Shown here: positions 27,183-36,694 of the stretch, in pieces
Numbering within the stretch: position 1 is the first letter of the stretch
How the letters are laid out: each line of letters starts with the position of its first letter
Assembly (NCBI RefSeq): GCF_036227405.1
Contig: NZ_CP109473.1
Location: forward strand, 4,898,001 to 4,962,000
Source of the DNA: Streptomyces sp. NBC_01460
GTDB taxonomy: Bacteria; Actinomycetota; Actinomycetes; Streptomycetales; Streptomycetaceae
Length of the DNA stretch: 64,000 nt
Direction of reading: 5' to 3'
The notes under the pieces: model-generated
Databases searched by the model: none
Seen by the model: only the letters and a program-made list of their open reading frames with translations
Told to the model about the DNA's origin: nothing
Made by a program: the position numbers and the translations under genes

Positions 27183-27274
27183 GGGGCCCGCAGGGGATCC
27201 GCCCGCGCCGTCGGCCGGTCGAGCCGTCCCCCGATCGGCTCGTCGCGGCACGAACGGCACGAACGGTCTGCTGC

Positions 27275-27303
27275 ACGGAACGTCACGACACGGTACGTTC
27301 CGT
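27275..27303. promoter_or_regulatory. Palindrome upstream of the TetR gene (candidate operator)
   Basis: ACGGAACGT at 27275-27283 and ACGTTCCGT at 27295-27303 are perfect complements with 11 bases between, and an inner near-palindrome covers 27290-27303. TetR-family proteins usually bind such sites next to their own gene. It lies 78 bases before the TetR start and 92 after the exporter, so it could act on either. Confidence 0.5.
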
Positions 27304-27380
27304 TTCCAGCCTGGTCATTGTTCGACTTTTGGCGACGGCCTGTCAATAAGCGGTGGGCGGAATCCCCCTATGCTCACCGA

Positions 27381-27992
27381 ATGATCACATCGCCGAGTTC
27401 CCTGCGCCGCAGCGAGAGGTCGCGGCGGGCGACGCTGGACGCCGCTCTGGAGCTGTGTACGGAGAAGGGGTACGGGCGGGTCACCGTCGAGGCCATCGCG
27501 GCACGCGCCGGGGTGAGCAAGAAGACGATCTACCGCTGGTGGCCGTCGAAGGGCGCGGTGGTGCTGGAGGCGTTCGCCGGCATGCTCGTCGGCGCCACAC
27601 CGTTCATCGACACCGGGGACATCGAGGCGGACCTGCGGACCCACCTCACCAGTCTGGTGAGGCTGATCTCCACTCCGCCCTACGGGCCGGCCTACGCCGG
27701 GATCCTGTCGGAGCTCCACCACGACGAGGACCTGGCGCGAGCCGTCCGCGAGCAGCTCGTCGGCCCCCGGGTCGACGCCGCCGTGGGACGACTGCGCCGC
27801 GCCCAGGAGCAGGGGCAGATCCCGGCCGGCGCGGACCTCCCCCTCGCGGTCGAGATGCTCTACGGCCCCGTCTACTACCGCCACGTGCTGCGGAAGCCGG
27901 CCCAGGACGAGGCGACGATCGCCGCCCTCGTCTCCCACGTCCTGCGGTCCCTGGGCTCCGGAGGTGTCCGGGGGCCGGGGTGCCTCAGCTGA
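27381..27992 (+). CDS. TetR-family transcriptional regulator
   Basis: This 203-residue regulator has an N-terminal helix-turn-helix (about 31-58, with AARAGVSKKTIYRWWPSKGAVVLEAF) and a C-terminal ligand/dimer domain of the TetR_C_11-like type. ATG at 27381 is preferred; there is no clear ribosome site, so translation may be leaderless. Its end overlaps the end of the convergent flavin reductase gene by 8 bases. Target inferred: itself, and possibly the neighbouring exporter. Confidence 0.88.
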   Translation: MITSPSSLRRSERSRRATLDAALELCTEKGYGRVTVEAIAARAGVSKKTIYRWWPSKGAVVLEAFAGMLVGATPFIDTGDIEADLRTHLTSLVRLISTPPYGPAYAGILSELHHDEDLARAVREQLVGPRVDAAVGRLRRAQEQGQIPAGADLPLAVEMLYGPVYYRHVLRKPAQDEATIAALVSHVLRSLGSGGVRGPGCLS

Positions 27993-28533
27993 AGAAGGTC
28001 TTCGCCCGGGTGGTGGCGGCGGTGTCCGACAGCACGTCGCCGGGCTTGCTGCCGGTGCCCAGCAGCACCCCGCCCCACCGCATCCCCAGGTACTCCGCCG
28101 AGATCCGCAGGGTGCCCGCCAGCGGCTCGGCGACCGCGGGGTCGCTGTCCGCGAGGGCCGTGACCCCCCAGAGGGTCTTGCCCGCCATCCTCCGCCTGAA
28201 GTCGGCCCCGGGCGTCCTCAGCCAGTGCGACCAGTGGTCCAGGTACCGCTTGGTGGACGAGGAGACCGAGTACCAGTAGAGCGGCGACGCGATCACCACG
28301 TCGGTGGCGTCCAGCGTGGCCCGGAGCAGGGTCCCGGCGTTGCCGCCGGGAGGGGCGTGACGGCGTTCGGGGTGGCGCACGTCCTCGAACTCGGGCAGCG
28401 GGAGCTCCCGCAGGCTCAGCCAATGCTGCCCGGTGTCCGTGGGGAGCTGTTCGGCGGCGATCCGCGTGAGCGTCTCGGTGTTGCCGTCGGGCCGGCTGCT
28501 GCCGAGTACGAAGAGGAAAGAGCGTGCTGCCAT
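27985..28533 (-). CDS. NADPH-dependent FMN reductase / flavodoxin-fold oxidoreductase
   Basis: This is a 182-residue NAD(P)H:FMN or quinone reductase of the flavodoxin fold. The phosphate-binding loop GSSRPDGNTE is at about residues 10-19 and the flavin-contact segment SPLYWYSVSSSTKRYLD near 80-96. ATG at 28533 is used. Convergent with the TetR gene, overlapping at the stops. Possibly a target of that regulator; the sequence alone cannot show it. Confidence 0.85.
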   Translation of the reverse strand: MAARSFLFVLGSSRPDGNTETLTRIAAEQLPTDTGQHWLSLRELPLPEFEDVRHPERRHAPPGGNAGTLLRATLDATDVVIASPLYWYSVSSSTKRYLDHWSHWLRTPGADFRRRMAGKTLWGVTALADSDPAVAEPLAGTLRISAEYLGMRWGGVLLGTGSKPGDVLSDTAATTRAKTFFS

Positions 28534-28612
28534 GATCACTCCATTTGCCCGCGTGCGGCGATTACATGCGTGCGCAGCATATCGGCGCACGACGGGTCGG
28601 CGGGAGTGGTTT

Positions 28613-29422
28613 TCAGCCGAACAGGCGCTCCAGCACCGAGGCCACCCCGTCCTCCTCGTTGGACCCGGTGATCTCGTCCGCCTCGGCCCGGAGCGCGGGG
28701 TGGGCGTTGCCCATCGCCACGCCGTGGCCGCAGAGCCGGAACATCGGCAGGTCGTTGGGCATGTCGCCGAAGGCCACCGCCCCGGCCGGGTCGAGGTCCA
28801 GCATCCCCGCGGCCAGGGAGATGCCGGTGCCCTTGTCCACGCCGTACGGCGCCAGCTCCACCGTTCCCGGGCCCGCCATCGTCACGGACGCCAGATCGCC
28901 GACCGCGCCGCGGGCGGACGCGGCCAGTTCGTCGTCCGTCAGCTCCGGGTGGCGTATCAGGACCTTGATGACCGGGGCGGCCCACAGCTCCGAGCGGAGC
29001 CCGGCCCGCTGTGCGGGGAGTGAGGGGTGCGGCATGAGGTAACCCGGCTCGGTCAGGGTCCGGCCGTCGGTGCCGTCCTGGTCCACCGCGGCGGACACCG
29101 GCCCCACCTCGGCCTCGATCTTGCCGAGCGCGGTGTCGGCCAGTTCCCGGTCCAGCGTCACCGAGCGCAGCAGGCGGCCCGAGCCCGCGTCGTACAGCTG
29201 GGCGCCTTGGCCGCAGACCACGAGGCCGTCGTAGCCGAGGTCCGCGAGCAGGGCGCGTATCCCGGGCACCGGGCGGCCCGTGACGATCAGATGCCGCGCG
29301 CCGGCCGACGTGGCGCGGGCGAGGGCGGCGCGGGAGCGGGGGCTCACGGTGTCGTCGGAACGCAGCAGCGTGCCGTCCAGATCCGTGGCGACGAGGGTGT
29401 GTGCGGCGGGTGGCGTGACCAT
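28613..29422 (-). CDS. HAD-superfamily hydrolase (Cof/YidA type)
   Basis: This is a 269-residue phosphatase. The nucleophile motif DLDGTLLRSD has Asp14 and Asp16, VTGRP lies near residue 49, and the metal motif GDMPNDLPM near 218. The C2B cap (about 85-190) places it among Cof-type sugar-phosphate or nucleotide phosphatases. ATG at 29422 is preferred. Single gene, with 79 bases between its end and the preceding reductase start. Confidence 0.9.
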   Translation of the reverse strand: MVTPPAAHTLVATDLDGTLLRSDDTVSPRSRAALARATSAGARHLIVTGRPVPGIRALLADLGYDGLVVCGQGAQLYDAGSGRLLRSVTLDRELADTALGKIEAEVGPVSAAVDQDGTDGRTLTEPGYLMPHPSLPAQRAGLRSELWAAPVIKVLIRHPELTDDELAASARGAVGDLASVTMAGPGTVELAPYGVDKGTGISLAAGMLDLDPAGAVAFGDMPNDLPMFRLCGHGVAMGNAHPALRAEADEITGSNEEDGVASVLERLFG

Positions 29423-29487
29423 GGGGTCAGCCTAGAGAGACCGCTTTCCCGCCGTACGCCTCCGACCTGCGGGGACGGTCGGTCCCG

Positions 29488-29937
29488 TCACTGGACGCAG
29501 AATTCGTTGCCCTCCGGGTCCAGGAGCACCTGCCACGTCCCCCCGGGCTCCTCGACGAGCCGCAGCACGCTCGCGCCCAGCCCCACCAGTCGTTCCGTCT
29601 CGGCCTCGCGCCGGCCGGGGGCCGCGTGGACGTCGATGTGGAGGCGGTTCTTGACCGTCTTGGCCTCCGGTACGCGCTGGAAGAGCAGCCGGCGGCCGAG
29701 CCCCGCGCCGCTCTTCTCGTCGTACGGGTCGTCGGGATGCCGTGCCGCGGCGAGGTCGCGCCAGGCGTGGCGGCCGTGCGGCTCGACCGTGTCGGCCTCG
29801 GTCACGACACCGGCCTGCAGCAGCTCGTCGATCAGGACGCTGTTGTCCTCCACGAGGTAGCCGAGGGCCTCGGCCCAGAAGTCGGCCTGGGTGTGCGGGT
29901 CGGTGGCATCGATGACGAGCTTCCAGTGCAGTGTCAT
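29488..29937 (-). CDS. VOC-family (glyoxalase-like) protein
   Basis: This 149-residue protein has two betaalphabetabetabeta modules. The end DPEGNEFCVQ is the usual metal-ligand motif, and HIDVHA in the middle gives another ligand. It begins 22 bases from the divergent CGNR gene, so both share a promoter region. A dioxygenase, antibiotic-binding or isomerase role cannot be told apart from the fold. Confidence 0.85.
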   Translation of the reverse strand: MTLHWKLVIDATDPHTQADFWAEALGYLVEDNSVLIDELLQAGVVTEADTVEPHGRHAWRDLAAARHPDDPYDEKSGAGLGRRLLFQRVPEAKTVKNRLHIDVHAAPGRREAETERLVGLGASVLRLVEEPGGTWQVLLDPEGNEFCVQ

Positions 29938-29948
29938 GGAAACCGTTT

Positions 29949-29954
29949 ATACTG
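29949..29954 (+). promoter_or_regulatory. Possible -10 box giving a leaderless CGNR transcript
   Basis: TATACT ends 5 bases before the ATG at 29960, so the transcript would start at or near the start codon. AACC at 29941-29944 and GGTT at 29954-29957 flank it as a short dyad. No clear -35 box was seen. Confidence 0.4.
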
Positions 29955-29959
29955 GTTAC

Positions 29960-30589
29960 ATGAATGGTGCGGCAACGGGCACGCCGGAACCGGGGCTGAT
30001 TCTTCGTACACCCCGAGGCCGCGTCTTCCGCTTCGATCCGGGCGCCCTCTGCCTGGAGTTGCTGCTCACCAGCGATCCGGGCGGCCTGCCCTGGCACTAC
30101 GAGACCCTGGGCGAACCCGCCGACCTGGTGCGCTGGGCGCAGGAGAGCCGGCTGCCGGACGGACTGCGGCTCGCCGTCGACGCGGCCGAGCTCGACCGCG
30201 CCCGTGAACTACGGGGCGCGCTCTGGCGGATGACCATGTCCCGGGCCCGGGGTGACGGCCTCGCCCCGGCCGACACGGACCTGGTGAACACCGTGGCGGC
30301 CCGTTCGCCGCTGGTGGCCGCCATGACGCCCGGCGGCGAGCGGAGGTGGGCGCCGGAGGCGAGCGGCACGGCGCTGCTGTCGACGGTCGCCCGTGACGCC
30401 GTGGACCTGTTCACCGGCCCGTACGCCCACCGGATCCGTGTGTGCGAGGCCCATGACTGCGCCCTGCACTTCGTCGACACCTCCCGGCCCGGCAGGCGGC
30501 GCTGGTGCGCGATGGGCCGGTGCGGGAACCTCAACAAGGTGCGGGCGCACCGCGCCCGCCACACCGCACCCGGCGACGCCGGGGAGTGA
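29960..30589 (+). CDS. ABATE/CGNR zinc-finger transcriptional regulator
   Basis: This 209-residue protein has an N-terminal ABATE domain (about 25-130) and a C-terminal CGNR zinc finger with Cys162, Cys167, Cys183 and Cys188 (RWCAMGRCGNLNKVRAHR). Such proteins are predicted stress-response regulators. ATG at 29960 has no ribosome site, and a -10-like box lies five bases away, so translation is probably leaderless. The SRPBCC gene follows 13 bases later and may be co-transcribed. Confidence 0.87.
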   Translation: MNGAATGTPEPGLILRTPRGRVFRFDPGALCLELLLTSDPGGLPWHYETLGEPADLVRWAQESRLPDGLRLAVDAAELDRARELRGALWRMTMSRARGDGLAPADTDLVNTVAARSPLVAAMTPGGERRWAPEASGTALLSTVARDAVDLFTGPYAHRIRVCEAHDCALHFVDTSRPGRRRWCAMGRCGNLNKVRAHRARHTAPGDAGE

Positions 30590-30602
30590 AGGGAGAGCCG
30601 CG

Positions 30603-30992
30603 ATGCCGACCGGACTCACACAGGACGCGGGATGGGAGATCGGTGTCTCCCGGACCCTGCCCCTGCCCGCGGACGCGCTCTGGGACTTCGTCGCGGGGGA
30701 GGAGGGGGTGGCCCTCTGGCTCGGGCCCGGGGTGACGCTGCCCACCGAGAAGGGCGCCGCCTACCGCACGGCCGAGGGGGTCGAGGGCGAGATCCGCAGC
30801 TACCGCCCCGGAGACCGCGTCCGCCTCACCCACGGGCCGACGACCGTGCAGGTCGCCGTGGCGCCCGGCGTCCGGGACGGCAGGTCCGTCCTCCGCTTCC
30901 ACCAGGAGCACCTGACGAGCGCGGAGGAACGCGAGGAGCGGCGCGCCCACTGGAAGGGCGTGATGGACCGGGTCGAGGCCGCGCTCGGCTGA
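30603..30992 (+). CDS. SRPBCC (AHSA1-like) family protein
   Basis: This 129-residue START/Bet v1-fold protein would bind a hydrophobic ligand in a deep pocket. The start SRTLPLPADALWDFV and the ending TVQVAVAPG...VLRFHQEHLTS..EREERRAHWKGVMDRVE are typical. GGGAG lies upstream of ATG at 30603. Likely in an operon with the CGNR regulator. Convergent to the next small gene. Confidence 0.84.
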   Translation: MPTGLTQDAGWEIGVSRTLPLPADALWDFVAGEEGVALWLGPGVTLPTEKGAAYRTAEGVEGEIRSYRPGDRVRLTHGPTTVQVAVAPGVRDGRSVLRFHQEHLTSAEEREERRAHWKGVMDRVEAALG

Positions 30993-31002
30993 CCCGCGGA
31001 CC

Positions 31003-31452
31003 TCAGCGCCGCGGGCAGGTCCCGCAGACGTGCACGCCGAGGGCCGCCAGCAGCTCCCCGGCCGCCGCGCTCACCGCCGGGTCGCCGTCGGCGGCCAGCA
31101 GCTCGGCCGTCGGGCGGCCGGCCAGCACCGCCAGGTGCGCGTCCCTGGTCCACTCGGGGTGGTGCGCGTGGCCGTGGGCGAGGATCGTCCCCAGCAGCCC
31201 GAGCACCCCGGCGCGGTCCTTCACGGTCTCCATGGCGGCCAGCTCCCAGAGGAACGGCACCGCGGCGACCGTCGCGTCGAAGACGGCCATGGCGCCGATC
31301 CACCGCCCCAGGTCGCTCAGCGCGTCCTCGGCCGACTCGCTGTCGCCCCAGGCGATGCGCGACAGCATCCCGGGGACCTGGGAGGCGGAGCCCTGGGCAT
31401 GGCGCAGCTCATGCCACTGAACGTGCCTCATGTCCTTCAGGATCGTCGCCAT
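31003..31452 (-). CDS. Hypothetical protein (HEAT-like, actinobacterial)
   Basis: This is a 149-residue protein I do not recognise. It is mostly alpha-helical, with HVQWHELRHAQGSASQVPGMLSRIAWGDSE followed by helices of Ala/Leu-rich pairs similar to HEAT repeats, and a CGTC end that could bind metal. ATG at 31452 is used; a TTG at 31464 next to the hydroxylase stop is a possible alternative. It follows the FAD hydroxylase by about 12 bases and may share its mRNA. Function unknown. Confidence 0.7.
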   Translation of the reverse strand: MATILKDMRHVQWHELRHAQGSASQVPGMLSRIAWGDSESAEDALSDLGRWIGAMAVFDATVAAVPFLWELAAMETVKDRAGVLGLLGTILAHGHAHHPEWTRDAHLAVLAGRPTAELLAADGDPAVSAAAGELLAALGVHVCGTCPRR

Positions 31453-31464
31453 CCGGGCACTCAA

Positions 31465-33084
31465 TCAGCCTTTGCGGGTGCCGTCCACCATGCCTGCCAC
31501 ACTCATCGGATCGGGCTTCCGCACGCCGTCCAGCGCCTCCAGATACCGGTGCACCGCGTCGAAGCCGTCCGTGTCCGAGATCAGCCCCACGTGGTTGTCC
31601 GGCCGGATCACGACGACGGTGTCCCGGCCGACGCCGTACGCCGTGCGGGCGAGCCCCTCCCGGTCGTGCAGGGCGTCCGGACCGGCCGCCTCCGTCCCGG
31701 GTTCCGGGGCGTCGGCGCCGTACACCCGCACGGCGCGCACCGCGTCACCGTGGGCCGAGGCCGCGGCCCGCAGCACCCCCTCGGTGCCGGCGCCGAAGCC
31801 CAGGACGGTGAGGTGCGGCCCGGCGAAGGAGCGGAAGAGGCGGGTGGGCGCGCCGGTCGCCGCCACGGCGCAGGGCGCGTCCGGGGCGCGGTCGCCGGAC
31901 CGCAGGGCGTCGCCGTCGCCGCCGGGGTGGGCGAGCGAGCTCCACCGGTAGCCGCGGTCGAGCCCGCTCGTCGAGGGTGTGATCGCGCTGTCGAGCCCGC
32001 CGCCCGGCTTCCTGATCGCCTCCAGCGTGGCCCGCAGTCGCTCCGACGTGAGGTCCAGCGTCCAGGCGGCGACCGGGAGCCGCTCCTCCTCGTAGGTGTC
32101 CAGCAGCTCCGTGCCCGACCGTCCCCGCAGCACCTGGGCGAGCTTCCAGCCGAGGTTGAACGCGTCCTGGATGCCGGTGTTCATGCCCAGCCCGCCCGCG
32201 ATCGCGTGCACATGGGCGGCGTCCCCGGCCAGGAAAACCCTGCCGACCCGGTAGCGGTCCGCCATGCGCACGTTGACGCGGTACGTCGAGAGCAGGGTGG
32301 CCTCGGTGAGGTGGGCGGCCGGAAGCCGGGTGTGCCGGGCGAAGAGCCGCCGGAAGCCGTCGGCCGAGGGGGCGAGGGGCCGGCCGTCGGCGTCCCGCTC
32401 GGGGCCCGACTGGAACCACCAGGCCGCCCGGGTCCCGGGAACGGGGCAGAGCATGACCGCGCCGTCCTCGTCGAACCACTGGTGCCAGATGCCCCGGTCC
32501 AGCACACCCGGATCGATCTCGACGTCGCCGCAGACCATCACCTGGTCCTCGGCCGTCTCCCCCTCGAAGGGGACGCCGAGCAGTTTCCGTACGCGGCTGT
32601 GTGCCCCGTCGCAGCCCGCCACGTAACGGGCCGAGGTGCTGGAGCCGTCGGCGAGGGCGACGGTCACGGAGGTGCCGTCGTCGGTGAGGCCCACGACCTC
32701 GGTGCCCGTCTCCACGGCCACGCCGTACCCGGCGAGGCGGTCGCGCAGGATCTCCTCCAGCCGCCACTGCGCGATCAGCCGGCCCCGGTCGTAGGGCGCG
32801 TCCGGCGTCGGCGCGGAGCCGGCGTACGGGTCGGTGTCGGCGACGGGGACGCCGTCGCGGTACTTGCGCATCGGGAGCGGCGCCGAGCCCGCCGCCAGCA
32901 CCGCCTCGACGACGCCCAGGTCCTCCAGCACCTCCAGGGAGCGGGCGTTGGGCCCCTTGGCCCGCGAACTGCGCGGGTGGCCGGGCGACTTGTCCACGAT
33001 CCGGATGGTGAGGCCGCGCCTGGCGAGATCGCACGCCAGAGTCAGTCCGGTCGGGCCCGCGCCCACGATCAGTACGTCGGTCAT
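31465..33084 (-). CDS. FAD-dependent aromatic monooxygenase (PHBH/RdmE type)
   Basis: This 539-residue class A flavoprotein hydroxylase has GAGPTG at 8-13, the DG motif in CDGAHSRVRKLLG near 155, and the GD motif in VFLAGDAAHVHAIAGGLGMNTG near 285. The C-terminal third is a thioredoxin-like domain with no catalytic cysteines, as in PHBH-like phenol and polyketide hydroxylases. ATG at 33084 has GAGGAG upstream. The intergenic AT-rich stretch upstream (33085-33153) is short, and no biosynthetic cluster is adjacent. Substrate unknown: phenolic compounds or an antibiotic are possible. Confidence 0.89.
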   Translation of the reverse strand: MTDVLIVGAGPTGLTLACDLARRGLTIRIVDKSPGHPRSSRAKGPNARSLEVLEDLGVVEAVLAAGSAPLPMRKYRDGVPVADTDPYAGSAPTPDAPYDRGRLIAQWRLEEILRDRLAGYGVAVETGTEVVGLTDDGTSVTVALADGSSTSARYVAGCDGAHSRVRKLLGVPFEGETAEDQVMVCGDVEIDPGVLDRGIWHQWFDEDGAVMLCPVPGTRAAWWFQSGPERDADGRPLAPSADGFRRLFARHTRLPAAHLTEATLLSTYRVNVRMADRYRVGRVFLAGDAAHVHAIAGGLGMNTGIQDAFNLGWKLAQVLRGRSGTELLDTYEEERLPVAAWTLDLTSERLRATLEAIRKPGGGLDSAITPSTSGLDRGYRWSSLAHPGGDGDALRSGDRAPDAPCAVAATGAPTRLFRSFAGPHLTVLGFGAGTEGVLRAAASAHGDAVRAVRVYGADAPEPGTEAAGPDALHDREGLARTAYGVGRDTVVVIRPDNHVGLISDTDGFDAVHRYLEALDGVRKPDPMSVAGMVDGTRKG

Positions 33085-33153
33085 GCCTGCTCCTCGGTTC
33101 GCTCGTCCCGGAGGACAGAAAACCGCAACCAGGTCAAAAAAGCAACCGAGTAA

Positions 33154-34143
33154 CTATTTCATGGCGGGGGTGTCCGTGTCCGGCGCCGAGGCGGACGCCG
33201 TCCCGACCGGACCGGCGGCTTCCGCGGCCCGCACGGCCAGGCGCAGTGCCTCCGCCCTCGTGCGCCGTGACGTCCGCAGCGCGTCCCAGGTCAGCAGCAT
33301 CAGGGCCACCCAGACCAGCGCGAAACCGGCCCACCGCTCGGGCGGCATCTCCTCGTGGAAGTACAGGATGCCGAGCGCGAACTGGAACACCGGCGCCAGA
33401 TACTGCAACAGGCCCAGCACCGACAGCGGCACCCGGATCGCCGCGGCGCCGAACGAGACGAGCGGGATCGCGGTCACGAGTCCCGTCGCGGCGAGGAGGG
33501 CGCCGTGCCCCGCACCCCCGGAGAGGAACGTCGCGTCGCCGCTCGCCCCGAGCCACAGCAGGAAGCCGAGCGCGGGCAGGAAGAGCACAGCGGTCTCGGC
33601 GGCGAGGGACTCCAGGCCGCCCATGCCGACCTTCTTCTTGATCAGGCCGTACGTCGCGAACGAGAACGCCAGCACCAGCGAGATCCACGGCGGCTGCCCG
33701 TAGCCGATCGCCAGGACGAGCACCGCCGCGAAGCCGGTCGCCACCGCGGTCCACTGGACCGGGCGCAGCCGCTCGCCGAGCAGCAGGACGCCCATGGCGA
33801 TCGTGACCAGCGGATTGATGAAGTAGCCCAGCGACGCCTCGACGACGTGGCCGTTGTTGACGGACCAGATGTACAGGCCCCAGTTGACGGAGATCACGGA
33901 CGCGGCGAGCGTGATGAGCCCCACCCGCCGGGGCTGCCGTATCAGCTCGCCGATCCACGCCCAGCGGCGCAGGACCAGCAGGGCCACGCCGACGACGCCC
34001 AGCGACCAGACCATCCGGTGGGCGAGGATCTCCACCGCCCCCGACGGTTCGAGCAGCGGCCAGAAGAGGGGGACGAGCCCCCACATCCCGTACGCAGCGA
34101 CTCCGTACAGCAGGCCTGCCCGCTGCTCGTTCTTCCCCTTCAC
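33154..34143 (-). CDS. rarD: EamA-family transporter RarD
   Basis: This 329-residue membrane protein has ten helices arranged as two EamA halves. The YIWSVNNGHVVEASLGYFINPLV segment is the RarD signature. Its transport substrate is unknown. GTG at 34143 (MKGKNEQRAG...) is preferred because GGGAGG lies four bases upstream; a GTG at 34158 in the same frame has poor spacing. Tail after residue 300 is polar. Confidence 0.88.
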   Translation of the reverse strand: MKGKNEQRAGLLYGVAAYGMWGLVPLFWPLLEPSGAVEILAHRMVWSLGVVGVALLVLRRWAWIGELIRQPRRVGLITLAASVISVNWGLYIWSVNNGHVVEASLGYFINPLVTIAMGVLLLGERLRPVQWTAVATGFAAVLVLAIGYGQPPWISLVLAFSFATYGLIKKKVGMGGLESLAAETAVLFLPALGFLLWLGASGDATFLSGGAGHGALLAATGLVTAIPLVSFGAAAIRVPLSVLGLLQYLAPVFQFALGILYFHEEMPPERWAGFALVWVALMLLTWDALRTSRRTRAEALRLAVRAAEAAGPVGTASASAPDTDTPAMK

Positions 34144-34256
34144 GGGCCCTCCCGGCACTCCTGTGTCGGCGATCGGCCGACTGCACGACGGTAGCGCCGG
34201 AAGAGCCCTCTGTCATTGCCGTCTCACGGAAACGGTCGTGACCGGTGCGAGGGTGC

Positions 34257-35114
34257 TCAGGCGGCCAGTGCCGCGGCGACCGTCTCGGCCAGCGGGGTGG
34301 TCGGCCGGCCGATCAGGCGGGCCAGGTCACCGCTCGTCCCGGCGAGCAGGCCGCGCGCGATGGCCTCGTCCACATCGACGAGGATCGCGGCGAAGGGCTC
34401 GGGCAGTCCGGCCTTGACGAGGATCTCCTGGTGCACCTCCGCCGGCACCTCGGTGTACACGATCTCCTTGCCGGACGCGGCGGCCACCACGGCGGCGTAC
34501 TCGGACAGCGACCAGGCGACGTCGCCGCTCAGCTCGTACGCCGCGCCGATGTGCCCCTCGCCGGTCAGTACGGCGGCGGCGGCGTCCGCGTAGTCGGCCC
34601 GGGTGGCGGAGGCGACACGGCCCTCGCCGGCGTTGGCGACGACGGCGCCGTGCTCCAGGACGGGTCCGAGGTTCGCCGTGTAGTTCTCGGTGTACCAGCC
34701 GTTGCGCAGGAAGGTGTACGGGACTCCGGAGTCCAGGATCAGCTGCTCGGTCACCTTGTGCTCGGCCGCCAGCAGGAAGTCCGCGTCGGGGCCGCCCAGC
34801 ACCCCGGTGTAGGCCAGCTGCGCGACGCCTGCCGCCTTCGCGGCGTCGATGACGGCCGTGTGCTGAGGTACGCGCCTGCCGGCCTCGCTGCCGGAGACGA
34901 ACAGCACGCGGTCGCCCGCCCGGAACGCGTCGGCGAGGGTCTCGGGCCGGTCGTAGTCGGCGACGCGGATCTCGACACCTCGGGCGGCGAGCGATGCGGC
35001 CTTCTCCCGGTCGCGGACGACCGCGGCGACCGACTCCGCCGGGACGGTGGCGAGCAGCCGCTCGACGACGAGACGGCCGAGCTGTCCGGTTGCTCCGGTG
35101 ACGACGATGCTCAT
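34257..35114 (-). CDS. NmrA/QorB-like NAD(P)H-binding reductase
   Basis: This 285-residue atypical SDR has the dinucleotide motif TGATGQLGR at 6-14 and resembles QorB NAD(P)H:quinone oxidoreductase or NmrA-type proteins (YTGVLGGPDADFLLAAEHKVTEQL; SGVPYTFLRNGWYTENY). It has no Tyr-Lys catalytic pair typical of classical SDRs. AGGAGG lies six bases before ATG at 35114. A HxlR regulator is transcribed divergently, 107 bases away, with a palindrome between them, so expression is probably under redox or quinone control. Confidence 0.87.
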   Translation of the reverse strand: MSIVVTGATGQLGRLVVERLLATVPAESVAAVVRDREKAASLAARGVEIRVADYDRPETLADAFRAGDRVLFVSGSEAGRRVPQHTAVIDAAKAAGVAQLAYTGVLGGPDADFLLAAEHKVTEQLILDSGVPYTFLRNGWYTENYTANLGPVLEHGAVVANAGEGRVASATRADYADAAAAVLTGEGHIGAAYELSGDVAWSLSEYAAVVAAASGKEIVYTEVPAEVHQEILVKAGLPEPFAAILVDVDEAIARGLLAGTSGDLARLIGRPTTPLAETVAAALAA

Positions 35115-35193
35115 GAGGTTCCTCCTGGATGCGCTGATCCTCGTATGTGTGCTTTCTCCTTACTCACCATAAGGCTGGCACTAACCAAGAGAA

Positions 35194-35218
35194 AGTACCC
35201 ACTTTGAAGTAAGGTACT
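35194..35218. promoter_or_regulatory. Imperfect palindrome in the HxlR/reductase gap (candidate operator)
   Basis: AGTACCCACTT at 35194-35204 and AGTAAGGTACT at 35208-35218 are 11-base arms with a 3-base centre (two mismatches). The site touches the HxlR start at 35222. HxlR proteins usually bind such sites at their own promoter. Confidence 0.55.
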
Positions 35219-35221
35219 GAT

Positions 35222-35599
35222 ATGAACGTAAGCCCGGTGAGGTCCTCCGACGTCAACCAGCCGATGTGTCCCTCCCGGCTGGTGCTGGAGCACGTCACCA
35301 GCCGCTGGGGGGTGCTGGTGCTGGCCGAGCTGCTGGAGCGTTCGTACCGCTTCAGCGAGCTGCGCCGCGCCGTCGGGGGCGTGAGCGAGAAGATGCTGGC
35401 CCAGACCCTGCAGACACTGGAGCGCGACGGGTTCGTGCACCGGGACGCCAAGCCCGTGATCCCGCCGAGGGTGGACTACTCGCTCACCCCGCTCGGCAGG
35501 GAGGCCGCGGAGCAGGTCTGGGGACTGGCCCGGTGGGCGGAGCGCCGGCTGGGCGCGGTGGAGACGGCCCGCGAGGCGTACGACGAAGCCCGGCCCTGA
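35222..35599 (+). CDS. HxlR-family winged-helix regulator
   Basis: This 125-residue regulator has a winged helix, CPSRLVLEHVTSRWGVLVLAELLERSYRFSELRRAVGGVSEKMLAQTLQTLERDGFVHR, with a Cys15 that could sense thiol or quinone stress. The pattern matches HxlR/YodB. ATG at 35222 lies right next to the palindrome. It is divergent from the NmrA-like reductase, a typical pair. The 3' end lies inside a bidirectional terminator. Confidence 0.9.
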   Translation: MNVSPVRSSDVNQPMCPSRLVLEHVTSRWGVLVLAELLERSYRFSELRRAVGGVSEKMLAQTLQTLERDGFVHRDAKPVIPPRVDYSLTPLGREAAEQVWGLARWAERRLGAVETAREAYDEARP

Positions 35600-35618
35600 T
35601 CGTCCGGGGCCGGGCTTC
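35585..35618. terminator. Bidirectional terminator between hxlR and korB
   Basis: GAAGCCCGGCCC at 35585-35596 and GGGCCGGGCTTC at 35607-35618 pair perfectly with a 10-base loop. The left arm overlaps the end of the hxlR coding sequence; korB ends at 35636 on the other strand. Confidence 0.8.
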
Positions 35619-35635
35619 GGGCGTGCGGGGACGGG

Positions 35636-36686
<1,051 letters not shown>

Positions 36687-36694
<8 letters not shown>

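Noticed and set aside
30993..31015. Short inverted repeat CCCGCGG/CCGCGGG between converging genes
   Set aside because: Only seven bases per arm and it overlaps a stop codon; too weak to call a terminator.
33085..33153. Repeated GGTTGC elements and a TTGACC box before the FAD hydroxylase gene
   Set aside because: They do not give a convincing -10 at proper distance; left unassigned.
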